Shown here piece by piece: positions 46,198 through 57,355 of a DNA stretch of 64,000 bases. A model generated the notes under the pieces. That model had not been told where the DNA came from, did no database searches, and worked only from the letters and a program-made list of their open reading frames with translations. The position numbers and the translations under genes are program-made. How positions within the stretch are numbered: position 1 is the first letter of the stretch; each line of letters begins with the position of its first letter. The stretch comes from Micropterix aruncella (lineage: Eukaryota > Arthropoda > Insecta > Lepidoptera > Micropterigidae): assembly GCA_944548615.1 (NCBI GenBank), contig OX155955.1, positions 4,360,517 through 4,424,516 of the forward strand. Direction: 5' to 3'.

Positions 46198-46590
46198 CTG
46201 AAACAATTTAGGATATATAATTAAAACAATTTATTTGTTTTGATCGCATAACATCGTAAGCTGCGAAGCCCATAATTCCAGATATTAGGCACATTTTCAT
46301 TGTGTATGCATGTGTGCGCATGTGTGCGTGGGTGTGTGTCTGCGTGCACGATAACTCGAGAACATATTCTCCGATTTCAACAATTCTTTTGCCAATAGGT
46401 TTCATCCCTTAATGAAAATAACTGCTTAGATCTGTTTAGGGGTTCGAACCTACGATAGAAAAGGAAGATGCCATAGAAATGAATCTCTTTAAAATCACAG
46501 GATTAGGGCGGAGTAGCGGAATGAGTACGGTAAGTCCGGGCGTCAGGAGCGGAATGAGTAGGGTAAGGCGGTGCAAGTTCGGGCGGATGT
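46198..46590 (-). other. Intron upstream of the Osiris start codon, no recognised feature
   Basis: This stretch precedes the acceptor at 46198-46199, so it is intronic in the gene model. It contains a TG/CG-rich simple tract at about 46300-46360. The 5'UTR exon and promoter were not found here and may lie anywhere to the right, inside or beyond the window. Confidence 0.4.
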
Positions 46591-46870
46591 GTAGAAAATA
46601 TCGTTCACAACATATCGCATTTTCATAAATATCTTATTTTCAAACGATCATACATTCAGAAAATATCATACATGAGAGAATATCGTACTTCCTTAAAAAT
46701 CGTATTTGTATATAATATCGTTCTTTCATCAAATATCGTACATGTTTAATATATCGCACTTTCTAAAATGTCATACATTTCCAAAAATATCACTCTTCTG
46801 AAAAATGTATTTATTCCATAAAATTTACTTTTTAAAACATCGCAGAAGCTTTAAGAAAATATCGCTTTTT
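46590..46870. repeat. Degenerate array of AAATATCGTACATTT-like units
   Basis: The motif (A)AATATCGTAC or close variants (ATATCGCA, TATCATACA, GTCATACATTTC) recurs about a dozen times with spacing near 22-28 bp. No exact period, no ORF. Confidence 0.6.
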
Positions 46871-47059
46871 TTTTTAAATGGTCAAGGAAACATATCCGGA
46901 CCGAAATCACATTGTGAAATTTTGGCTAGATTATCTCATATATAAACGACACTAATAATATTTAAATTCGCCGTATTTATGGATATCGTTTCTAGAAAAA
47001 TAGTATTTTAATACCACGAACAATACTACACATATACTACAAATTGGCATGCGGGGGAA
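46871..47059. other. AT-rich spacer, nothing recognised
   Basis: Short non-coding stretch between two repeats. Confidence 0.4.
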
Positions 47060-47215
47060 GATTGGGTTGGCTCAGGGGGCGCAATTTCAGCTCAATCGGA
47101 TGAAGCGTTTGGGCGCTATCGTATAGGAATACACACACACACACATTCAGAAAGATAGACCCACAGACAGACTTCAGTCTGGAAATGATCTAAATCGTCT
47201 GAAGGGGGGGTGGGG
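47060..47215 (+). repeat. Dispersed repeat E, copy 4 (short)
   Basis: Contains TTTCAGCTCAATCGGATGAA, CTATCGTATAGGAATACAC, a CA run, CAGACAGACTTCAGTCTGGA and AATGATCTAAATCGTCT. Confidence 0.6.
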
Positions 47216-47959
47216 GGTTAGGGGCGTGGGCTAGTCTATTTGCGGAGAAAATCTAGTGGTGACCCAATCGATTTTTTAAATTGATAGAGATGACGCGCGT
47301 TCGAAATTCGAATTTTCATTGCGTTGCGTCGCATATTATCTGGAATGAAATTAGATGAAATAAGTCCCTGACTACTTGCCGGGAAAGTCTTGGGTTGACA
47401 CAACCGATTTTTTCTTGAACTATCCTCCATTATAATTAATATATTTTGAATTCGGACGAACTAACTCCATAAACAGTAATTTCAATCGGAAATTAGGTTC
47501 GATGAAATTGCCATTTTGAACGCTTGGACAGCTTCTTCAGAATTTCAAAACTGCTAACCATGTCACTTGTTTTTGATTCCCAGGAATGCAAATTGTAAAA
47601 TGTGTGCATACGTTTCATCATCGGTCTACGTAAGCATGCACGTGTTCGAATATAGGGCACAGTTGGAGAAATGTGCATATACTTGGGCTCTTTATCGTTT
47701 TCTCTTCCAATTATCTCCAACGTATTGGCCACAAATAGAAAATATATTATCAAAATGTTATTTCTTATGGAAAGTAGCGTTTGCTATCGCTCATTCATGT
47801 TTATTGATTTTTAAACGTAGGTTTTGTTAAAATATTCGTAATTTTCGTAATGTTCATCTCATTGCTAGTATTGGGAAAAAAACTAGCCATGTGGGTCGCA
47901 GCATGGCGGCCACGTTGGTTTTGTTGTTTAATCCTGTTTGCCGTTCGCTGTCATGCTCC
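47216..47959. other. No recognised gene
   Basis: Overlapping open stretches on both strands at 47490-47830 have no known motif. Confidence 0.35.
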
Positions 47960-48560
47960 CGAGGCATTCGATATACCTTTGATTCGATATACCGTCGCGA
48001 CCTTGGAATCCGCTTCCAACATGACTGCATGTAGACGTATACGTACGGTTATAGTCGGACACATGAATCATGTTGAAACAACAATATACTGTTATTTTTG
48101 TATTAACCGTAAGGAAAATGTTGATAAATATAATCGAGTAACGGAGTTTCAACAAAATTCCTTGTAATTCAACAAAATTACGATTGAAACATCGTTATTC
48201 TGTATAAAACCGTAATAACAAAATGGTAATGTAAGAATCAATCCAATATTTTCTCAGTGTAATAACTAGTAAATTTACTAAAAGTGACTGAAAGCTTAAA
48301 ATGTAAACTAATTTTCTACTACGCAAACTGAAATGTAAACTAATTTTCTACTACGTGTGATTGAATGCTGAATTAACAGATAATCTACTATTTTATATTT
48401 TTAGCATTCGATGCCACTCCTTTTAATAAAGGTTCAATTGCCTGAAATGACATACTTGAATTCAACGCAACTGGCACTAATATAAAAGAAAACGCACGTT
48501 TCTTTTATTACAGTGTTTTTTTGCGATGATTTGTTTCTTCTGTCCATATATTTCCCATGA
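47960..48560 (+). repeat. Dispersed repeat C, copy 2
   Basis: Colinear with 51940-52650: CGCGACCTTGGAATCCGCTT, ACACATGAATCATGTTGAAA, GTATTAACCGTAAGGAAAAT, CATCGTTATTCTGTATAAAA, TTTTCTACTACGTGTGATTG and AGCATTCGATGCCACTCCTT. No long ORF. Confidence 0.65.
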
Positions 48561-49189
48561 CGATAAAGATTTTTGCGCGATAAACACACAAACACCACGG
48601 GCAAAATAGGCAAAATTTTAATCCCCGTGAATCAAACAGGGTCGTTAAAATGACTAAACAAAAGTTTTCAGTGTAATAGAAAAGAAACGAAATCTAAGAA
48701 CATTCTATGAGGTCTCTAACAAAGTGAAAAACATCGAAATTCACAAGAAAGCCAAAACGAGAGAAAATCTGACGTTTCTAAGTAATACTCGAATAGTGGT
48801 GGTCCGATACTTCGCACCGATCGACTACTTATCACAAGCCATCTTAGAGTAGAATCGACTATAAAACGATAATATCGGCCAGTACTAAAGTATTAACCAA
48901 TACTTTACTTAAAATTCGGGTGTAAGTTACCACGGTATCATACGTTAGTCAGACTCTGATATTTACTGAAAATTCTTCACCGTAATACTGATTTCTACAC
49001 AGACTCTTTTATAGGACTCTGGAAAAATCTCTCATAAAATATATGAAACTCGACTTCCTTAGAATAATTTAAAACTCACCTCTATGTCATAAAATGTCAG
49101 TTTTTCTCTTTCCTCTCCTTCCCCCAATGACATAATGACAGCCGCTCTTGAAGCAACCGATCGGCTACCAGATCCCGCGTGAACAGTAG
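48561..49189. other. No recognised gene
   Basis: AT-rich, single-copy-looking; no feature supported. Confidence 0.4.
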
Positions 49190-50860
49190 ATCGGCGTCGA
49201 CTACAACGGGCAAACCCGTCACCCCAGGCTGGTATAACGATATGTGATCGTTCTTTCACTCGTGGGATGAACGTAGAAGACTAGACAGAAGACAAGACGA
49301 TCTAATGTCTATCTCTCCAACAAGAACGTCAGAGGCCACCGCCTTACGGCGAGGCACCGGAAGACTACCAGTTTGAAAGGACATCTCCGTCTGGAATTAA
49401 CCTTCAGGATACCTCCTGCCTCCCGACTAGTTCGAGGTCGCTTGCGCGTTCCTCTTCCTTATGAAGCAGTGATATGGTGTACACCGAATCTATCGCGGAC
49501 CACGGCATCCTTTGCCCGGCTTATTCACCTGGGATCGGGTGACCGAATGGTCGTTTCAAGAGCGTTTGACATAAGGTTAACAGCCGTCCCCGCTCTATAG
49601 GAAACATTACCGTTCCCAGACCCCCCAGCTATTAGTCGGAATGCACAGTCGATTAGCTGACGCTCCATGGTGCGCAAACTTGGGGAGCTAATGGGGGGCT
49701 AAGACGTCCTTGCTGAGGTGGCCACGAAGACCCATTTCATTTAGGGTTGGTGACACTCACGGGTTAACACCGATCCGGCGGCCTCCACGCATGAAGTGCG
49801 AGCCCGGGTAGGACTCTAGCCTAAGGGCTAGTTTCCCTTAGGATTCAAGCTTTTGGCACTCCTGGACGGTCTGCGCACCGTGCGGCGTAAACGAATCGCT
49901 TGTGCATTCTGTCTAACATCTTGCGGTGTCAACTACAACGGGCGAGCCCGTCACCACAGGACGTTTTAACGATTAGTGGTTCTGTCGCCCTGCAGTGAAC
50001 GTAGAAGACTTTGGACAGTACATTCTACGTCCAGCTACGTCACAACCCGTGAGAGTCCAACGCCTTACCGCGAGTGAGCCAGGAATAAACCCGGCGGGCT
50101 CGAGATACTCGCGCCCTCACTTCCAATTGTGACCAGATTTCTCCGGTCTCTCGATTGGTTCCGAGTTCGAGGTCGCTTGCGCGGTCCTCTCCCTTACGAA
50201 GCGGTGAAACGGAGTGCACCGAATCTGTCGCGGACCAAGGCGTCCTTTGCCCGACTCTGAACCGGGATCGGATGGCCAATGGTCATTTCAAGAGCAGTCG
50301 CCGTAAGGTAGACAACTGCCCCCGCTCTATAGGAAACAATACAGTTCCCAGACTCCCCCGATTGTTAGTCGGAGAGCACAATCGATTGGCTTGCGCCGCT
50401 CGGTGCGCAGACCGTCCAGGAGCGCCAGAGGATTGTTCCCAGGGGAGACTGGTTGACCCAGTGTCCTACCCAGGCTCGCACCCCATGCGTGGAGGCCATC
50501 GGATGGGTGTTGACCCGTGAGTGTGACCGACCCTGAAACAGAATGGGTCTTCGTGGCCAACTCAGCAAGGGCCTACCCTGGCTCTCCCTTCTGTGTGGAG
50601 ACCGCCAGATGGGTGTTGACCCGTGCATTTGACCGACCCTATACAACTGGGTGTTAGTGGCCAAACTGCAACAGGGCCCATTAACTCCAGCGTGAACAGT
50701 CGGGCAAAGGATGCCACGGTCCGCGATGATTTGAACTGAATCGCCGCTTACGGTAGGTAGAGGACAGCACAAGCGACCTCGAACCCGTACCCAGTCGGTA
50801 GGACTGAGAAATCCGGCCATAACTGGTACCGAGGGCACTTGGCGGCCCGCTGGGTTTACT
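49190..50860. repeat. GC-rich repeat G: two tandem units of about 731 bp with inverted modules
   Basis: CGACTACAACGGGCAAACCC at about 49196 recurs as CAACTACAACGGGCGAGCCC at about 49928. GTTCGAGGTCGCTTGCGCG at 49430 recurs at 50165, so the period is about 731-735 bp. Within a unit, CTCTATAGGAAACAATACAG and the TGCGCAGACCGTCCAGGAG segment also occur inverted (CTCCTGGACGGTCTGCGCAC at about 49858). A shorter inner repeat around GGGTGTTGACCCGTG occurs twice at 50505-50680. No protein motif was recognised in any frame, and it is not ribosomal RNA as far as I can tell. Confidence 0.7.
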
Positions 50861-51411
50861 ACCCTCGTGTCGGACTCTCGCGGGCCAGTTGGTGGAGCTA
50901 GTTAGTGAATTTTCTTTATCCCTAAGTCTCTTCGCTCAGCTCAGATTGAAAGAACGATTATATATCGTTATACCTACCTGGGTTGACGGGTTCGATCATT
51001 GTAGTAGAAAACTCCACTGGTCCGGGGATAGCGTTTTTTTTTAATTTTCCCTACGGTGGGCGTGATTATTATTGCCGCCCACAAATCGCAACAAAATAAG
51101 TTGGCAAAATGTTTTATCGCTAATTAGAATCGTACCCTTAATTAATTGGTACGAAAGTTAAAACAATTTGTGCCCCAAGTGTAACTTTACTGGCGCTTGC
51201 TCTCAAACCCCCAATTACCCATGACGAAGGTAGGTTCAGATCTTGTTCTGTTCTGTTCGGCGGGGAGTAATGTAAATGTGCGCTGAAAAGTGGCCGCTGA
51301 AAGCAACCCTTTGGCCTGAAAGCACGAGCGGCGGACGCCATCGCCGCAAATTTACATAAAGTTATTTATCCTACGCTTCTCATGGACGTCACACTGTCCG
51401 CAGTAGGGTTG
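50861..51411. other. No recognised gene
   Basis: Moderately GC-rich at 51150-51400 with no coding signal that I recognise. It could hold upstream regulatory or 5'UTR sequence of the Osiris gene, but nothing shows this. Confidence 0.35.
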
Positions 51412-51760
51412 CCAGATGTGCTTTATTAACACGCTTTTATTAGGTCTACCTGTATGTAACTATGTAATGGAATCTAAGGTAACTAATTTAACCATCTTCC
51501 AAGAATCGAAGCGCCATGAAAATTGGCAGCTGTATGTAGTTCTGATGACAATACAATAATATGGTACTGTCGAACTGATCTGATGATGGAGTCTGAAGAT
51601 ATAAACTGGAACTTCATGATGGAACATCGTATCATAGCTGTGTTTAGACTTGTTAGAAAAGTCTTGGAATGAACTCTGATCACGATTAGGTTTCAAGGTC
51701 TGAGATGTGGTTGTTACGTGCATTTATAAAAGCGTTTTTAGTGTTTTTTTTTAACTAATA
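51412..51760. repeat. Dispersed repeat D, diverged copy
   Basis: Matches the repeated body of 58809-59435: TGTATGTAACTATGTAATGG, AATTGGCAGCTGTATGTAGT, GGTACTGTCGAACTGATCTG and AAAAGCGTTTTTAGTGTTTT. It lacks the second internal segment. Confidence 0.7.
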
Positions 51761-51789
51761 ATTTATTTTTACACTTAGAAATATATTAC

Positions 51790-52650
51790 ATAACGATGTA
51801 ATACTCAGAAATACGCATATTTCAAGAAGGATTACGTAAACAACTTGAACGGTGGTCCATACGTATGAATTAACGATAGGTGTAGCGGTGTTGGCGTGAC
51901 GGTAGTTACTGTGTCGTAATGTTAAAATATAATTTTATTTCATTACGTCGCGACCTTGGAATCTCGCTTCCAACATGGCTTCACGTATATGTTCGGTTAT
52001 AATCGAACACATGAATCATGTTGAAACTACAATATACTATTATTTTTGTATTAACCGCAAGGAAAATGTTGATACATATAATCCAGTAACGGAGTTTCAA
52101 CAAAATTCCTTGTATTTCAACAAAATTACAATTGAAACATCGTTATTCTGTATAAAACAGTTATAACAATCTGGTAATTTAATACGAAATCCAATATTTT
52201 TCTCAGTGTATGTTCTAATGAACGAAAACTGGTTTCCTTGGTTTTTCTAAAATAAGAGTCGTTTGTTTGCATTTGGTCGAAGCGTGAAAATGTAAAGAAA
52301 GCGCAGTTATTAAATATATTTGCTTTTTTTGTACTGAGTAAGTATTTCAAGAATTATGAGATACATTAGCGGTTGATGGTCAGAATGGTAATGTAAGGAT
52401 CAATCCAATATTTTTCTCAGTGTAATAACTGATAAATTTACTAAAAGTCACTAAAAAGTTTGAAGTGTAAACTTTTTTTCTACTACGTAAACTAAAATGT
52501 AAACTAATTTTCTACTACGTGAGATTGAATGCTGAATTAACAGTTAATCTACTATTTTATATTTTTAGCATTCGATGCCACTGCTTTTAATAAAGTTCAT
52601 TTGCCTAAATCGATATCCTTGAATTCAACGCGACAAGCACGATGATTTGT
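51790..52650 (+). repeat. Dispersed repeat C, copy 3, with internal insertion
   Basis: Colinear with 47960-48560 over 51945-52208 and 52380-52640. About 170 bases at 52209-52379 are not in the other copy. The left part (51790-51940) is shared with 42668-42780. Confidence 0.65.
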
Positions 52651-52843
52651 TTCTTTTGTTCATATATTTCCCATGACGATAAAGATTTATTTTACAAAAG
52701 CATTAGATATAGAAATGCTACATACATGCATGTACAGCACGTTAAAACATTGCACCACATATTAACGGAGTTGCCTTTAAATTTATTTATTTATTTATTT
52801 ATATTATTACACAAGTTCGTTTGTACAGTTTACCATATCATGT

Positions 52844-53020
<177 letters not shown>

Positions 53021-53029
53021 AGGCGGGGC

Positions 53030-53475
53030 AAGTGTAAATCCGAGGGAAGTGCAAACTCTTGTCCTTATACAATAATAATAAATTAATATAACAGCGCCAT
53101 CTAGATGTACGTGTAGCCACTAAAGTCGTCTAGCGCGTTATCGATAAAACAGCGATCTGCTCGAGCCATCGGCCACTTGTATTGTGTACAAAATTGACAA
53201 GCAGCATTCACCCCGCGGACGAGATGACGCGTGTTTTTTTAAGCATCTGAGATTTTGTGAATTTTAATAGGTAAGTCAAACTGTTTTTGTTAAAATATAT
53301 TAAAAAACATTGCACCTTTTACCGTGACGTATAAAATCCCACGTAATATATACCATTTTTGATATTTGGAAGAGTCTACACTTACCTCGTGTTTTTGTGT
53401 ATATGAGGTAAGAGTGGATTCATCCTAAGAGGTAAGTGTAGACAGTGTTTACACTTCCCTCGGCGAATTATACTT
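53030..53475. promoter_or_regulatory. Left subterminal transposase-site-like repeats
   Basis: Variants of one word occur in both orientations: AAGTGTAAATCCGAGGGAAG (53030), CTACACTTACCTCG (53378), GAGGTAAGAGTGGA (53404), GAGGTAAGTGTAGAC (53429) and TTTACACTTCCCTCGG (53448). The right side has CTACACTTACCTCG (about 55811) and GTGCAAACCCGAG (about 55837). Such subterminal arrays usually bind transposase. Confidence 0.55.
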
Positions 53476-53534
53476 ACATCGTCACATTTTTTACATATTT
53501 TTTTCGATTGTTCTAGCATTACGAAAAGGTCATC

Positions 53535-55658
53535 ATGGTGCGCAATTACATAAGGAAAACGAGTAGAGGAGAGGCATACACTAAAGAAATGTTGCAACAG
53601 GCTTTGAATGAAATTAGAAGAGGTGTGAAAACTCTATCTGAAGCCACCAGAGTATATAACATTTCGAAGTCCACTTTACATGCTCATCTCAAAGGAAGAC
53701 GTGGCGTTAAAAGTTCGACGCAAGGAAAAAGTACAGTTATACCCCTAATTCACGAGACTAGGCTTGCACATGGACTAAGAGTAATGGAAAAATGGGGGTT
53801 TGGGCTATCGCGTACAGAAGTCCTTGAAGTGGTCCAAAATTTTGTGAAAGAAAACCAATTGAAAACTCCATTTAAAGATGATAAACCAGGGGAAACATGG
53901 TTTGTATATTTCAAAAAGCGACATCACTTGTCGATTAAAAAACCGCAGGCAGTGGAATATTCTCGGAAAAAAATGACAGATCCGTTCATCGTTTATGACT
54001 ATTTCAAGCTATTAAAAACCACTATGGATACACTCCAGCTGCATGATAAACCAAGATTAATCTGGAACCTCGATGAAACAAGCATGTGTACAGATCCTTC
54101 TCGATCAAAGGTTGTTGGTGGTAAAGGAAAGGCCTGCTCTAGAGTAACTAGTGGGCCAGGACGTGAAAACGTGACCTTGTTATCAGCCGTTAGTGCAGCT
54201 GGAAATAAAGCACCACCCTTGATTATCTTCAAGGGAAAGTTTATATGGGACCAGTGGATGGCAGACCAAAATTCTGCTTATCCGGATATGGCATACGCAG
54301 CGACTAAAAATGGATATATGGAGGCTGACGTTTTTTACAATTTTTTAAAAAATACTCTCTTTCCTCATTTTGGTACGGAACGTCCGATTTTATTAATTTA
54401 TGATGGACACAGCACACACGTGAGCCCTCGAGTTGTCGAATTTGCACAAGAACATTCGGTAACGATTTTAAAGTTGCCTCCGCATACTAGCCATTTGTTG
54501 CAGCCGCTCGATTTATCTGTATTCAAATCACTGAAGGCCAAATGGGACAACGAATTAATTAAGTGGCAACGACATCACCACGGCATCAGGATACCTAAAA
54601 AAAGCTTTTCAACTTTAGTCTCCAGTACATGGAAAGAGATGGAACCGTCAGTGATCCAAAACGGATTCAAGAAAGGTGGTATATTTCCTATCAATGCAAA
54701 TATTTTGGACGAAGCCTGTTTTGATCCTGATGCTTTAAAACGTTGGAAAGTCTTTAATATCAGTCAAGATCCTGTTGTAACAATATGTGGATGCAATCAA
54801 AATTTGGACTTGATTGAAACGATCGCCCCGGCCAGCACTATGGATTCAATTGGACAAATCGCCACGACCAGCAGAAGCAATCAAAACATGAATTCAATTG
54901 GACCGATTACTACGGCCAACAAAATCAATCCAAACTTGGATTCTACTGGACGTGATGATCGAATTGCTTCGAGTATTGCCTCGACCAGTGGGATTAGTAA
55001 TAATAACTTAGATTTGATTGAAGCGATCGCCTCGACAAGCATAACTAGCAATAACCAGATATCATTTGAAGATTTGCTTCTAAGAACGGTTAAGCAACAA
55101 GCTGTTCCAGAAAAAAATAAAAAAAGAAGGATTGCACAGGGTGCTGAAGTGATAACAATGAAGGCACTAGTACCAAACCCGCAAATCCCACCATCAAAAT
55201 CTGATTCTAGAAAAAAAACTAAAAAATCAAACCAGAAAAAAAAGAATGAGATCTTGATTCTTGATTCTTCTGAAAGCGATGACAATTATAGCCTTCAAGA
55301 TTCGAGTGATAATGATGACTTCTTCAATAGCAGCGAAGAAGCCTCAGATGCCGCTGATGGAAATGCCAAAACTTATAATAAAGCAAAAACTATAAGAGAG
55401 GGAACATACATACTGGTAAAATTCGCAACAAAAAAACAATATAAATATTTCATTGGAAAAGTAATTGCACTAACAGAAAGTGGTTTGAAAACTATGTTTT
55501 TAAGAAAAACACAGGATGGATCCTTCACATGGCCTACTGTAGCTGATACTTCTACAATTTTCGATTATGACATTGAAATGATACTGCCTGATCCTATTGA
55601 AAACCGACGTGGAAAACTTATTTTTGATACTAGTTTGAATAATTATTCTATTTCATAA
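53535..55658 (+). CDS. Pogo/Tigger (CENP-B-like) transposase, intact, 707 aa
   Basis: Cut-and-paste transposase. Residues about 10-55 form a pipsqueak-type helix-turn-helix (LSEATRVYNISKSTLHAHLK); about 65-135 look like the CENP-B second DNA-binding helix-turn-helix (KTPFKDDKPGETWFVYFKKR). The DDE_1 catalytic domain covers about 165-390 with D180 (IWNLDET), D290 (LIYDGHSTH) and D326 (LLQPLDLSVF), spacing DD35D, and LPPHTSHLLQPLD in full. Residues 415-510 hold Asn/Ser/Ile-rich degenerate repeats, about 525-572 basic nuclear-signal-like clusters, about 575-610 an acidic Ser/Asp stretch, and about 620-690 a compact beta-rich-looking domain (GTYILVKF...YKYFIGKVIA). ATG context is atcATGG, and AATAAA follows at 55670. 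No intron, no disabling lesion. It may be active. Confidence 0.93.
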   Translation: MVRNYIRKTSRGEAYTKEMLQQALNEIRRGVKTLSEATRVYNISKSTLHAHLKGRRGVKSSTQGKSTVIPLIHETRLAHGLRVMEKWGFGLSRTEVLEVVQNFVKENQLKTPFKDDKPGETWFVYFKKRHHLSIKKPQAVEYSRKKMTDPFIVYDYFKLLKTTMDTLQLHDKPRLIWNLDETSMCTDPSRSKVVGGKGKACSRVTSGPGRENVTLLSAVSAAGNKAPPLIIFKGKFIWDQWMADQNSAYPDMAYAATKNGYMEADVFYNFLKNTLFPHFGTERPILLIYDGHSTHVSPRVVEFAQEHSVTILKLPPHTSHLLQPLDLSVFKSLKAKWDNELIKWQRHHHGIRIPKKSFSTLVSSTWKEMEPSVIQNGFKKGGIFPINANILDEACFDPDALKRWKVFNISQDPVVTICGCNQNLDLIETIAPASTMDSIGQIATTSRSNQNMNSIGPITTANKINPNLDSTGRDDRIASSIASTSGISNNNLDLIEAIASTSITSNNQISFEDLLLRTVKQQAVPEKNKKRRIAQGAEVITMKALVPNPQIPPSKSDSRKKTKKSNQKKKNEILILDSSESDDNYSLQDSSDNDDFFNSSEEASDAADGNAKTYNKAKTIREGTYILVKFATKKQYKYFIGKVIALTESGLKTMFLRKTQDGSFTWPTVADTSTIFDYDIEMILPDPIENRRGKLIFDTSLNNYSIS

Positions 55659-56039
55659 TGTTCTGCGTTAATAAAAATATTATAACTTTGATAAAAAACT
55701 AAGTATTTTTTTTTAAACACAAAAGTTTCTGATTTGGCTTGACACTGTGCTTATTTTCACTTGCCTCTTATTTCTTTCCATGAGATCATCTAGTACATTA
55801 ATAGTCGCTTCTACACTTACCTCGTTTATGGAAAGGTGCAAACCCGAGTGACCACACACAGTTTTTTATTTTTTTATTTTTTTACAGTAAAGTTACATCT
55901 ATTTAACCATACCTTTTATAAAGCCAATTAGATGAACTACAAGTGAAATATAACATTTAATACCAATTTTTTAGTAGTTTTCCAGATATAAGACAACAAA
56001 AGTCAATTTGTCGGAAAATCGTGCGCACTTACCCCGCCT

Positions 56040-56073
<34 letters not shown>

Positions 56074-56077
<4 letters not shown>

Positions 56078-56904
56078 CGTTAGCAAAAAACTGATTCTTG
56101 AGGAGATAGAGTAATGAATAAAAGTCGCTTAACTAGGCCAGGGCCTGTTCTAAGGCAGATTTTATAAAATATTGTTTAGATGTATCTAATCAAATTACTA
56201 AATAATTATTATATTAAAAAAAAAAAGGAAACAATTTGAATTGCAGCCAGTTCTTAAAAATTTCTTCAGCTGGTTTGAGGCTTCCATGGAGTTAATGACC
56301 ATAACTCAATCAAGTGATCCATCGTAGGCAAGGAACAAGGATTGTGACAATCCTTGTACCTACTTGTCGCTCGTCGGCCAAAGGGCAAGAGCCAGATATT
56401 ATTACACGATTTGTTATTGTCCGGTTTACCAAGATTTTCTTGACCGGACAGACATAAAGATATCCGGACTGTCCGGTCGAAAACCGGACATCTGGCAACC
56501 CTAGTGTGTAGTCGGCCGATGCTGCTGCCTCGGTGCTGCTAAGCGTGTAGAAAATAATAAAGAGAGGTTGATATTCTCACCTCAGCTGAGACGAGGTCAA
56601 AGAACAGCACAGCATTCAAAATAACACAGCATAACCAAGCATAGTAAGACTCATTATTGTGCAATTGTTATTAGATATTACATCAAAATTTGACCTAGAC
56701 AGGATTGATGTTGCTTCAACACCTTCAGGTAAACTCAGATTCAACGATTACGCTCGCATGACAAATAAAATTAAATTATTAACAAATGTGTTCTATTATC
56801 ATCGCAAACGTAGAGCGTTAGTAGTCGCAACCCTTAGCCTATCTATAGATAACCTCAGTCACCAAATAACAACACATGTACTCGCCTCGGTACTCTGTAC
56901 TGGT
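56074..56904. other. No recognised gene
   Basis: Contains a short inverted pair (CCGGACTGTCCGG area at about 56420-56490) of unclear meaning and open stretches without motifs. Confidence 0.35.
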
Positions 56905-57350
56905 ACTCAGTACTAGGTGGGTACTTATTTTTGTGTGTTTGTACTTTTTCAACGACTGCCAAAGAAAAAATGAGTGTAAAGTGTTCAAGGTTCATCTATG
57001 TATGTTTTCCGTTTCTTTATTTCACCATAACTTTTAAACCCTTAAAGCTATTTAGACGTATATGGTATTTTTATGTTATGTCGAGTGGCATAGAGTTGTC
57101 GAGTGTCATGTCATTATGTCGAGTATCATAGAGAACCTTAACTGACCAAATATCAAGTAAGTAGTCGTCTAAATGTCCAAATGTTTAAATATCAATAAAT
57201 TAACATAAACGTGTTTAGAGTCTATTAAAAGGTCTGGTTGAGTACATTCCGGAAATATACATGTATGTACTCATATCGAACATAACACCCGAAGAGGGGT
57301 TTAAAAATAAATAAACTTCAACTTATACTTGAGATATCGCAGGGTGATAT
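56905..57350 (+). repeat. Dispersed repeat A, copy 3
   Basis: Contains TTTCAACGACTGCCAAAGAA, GGTTCATCTATGTATGTTTT, CTAAATGTCCAAATG, AGGTCTGGTTGAGTACATTC, in the order of 1810-2330. Confidence 0.55.
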
Positions 57351-57355
57351 TTGAT

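Noticed and set aside
49059..50838. Possible ribosomal RNA gene or coding genes in the GC-rich block
   Set aside because: No conserved rRNA core motif was recognised, and the open frames on both strands follow the 731-bp repeat units rather than any protein family.
53999..54232. Minus-strand frames inside the pogo-like transposase (also 54881-55285)
   Set aside because: Antisense shadows of the 707-codon gene.
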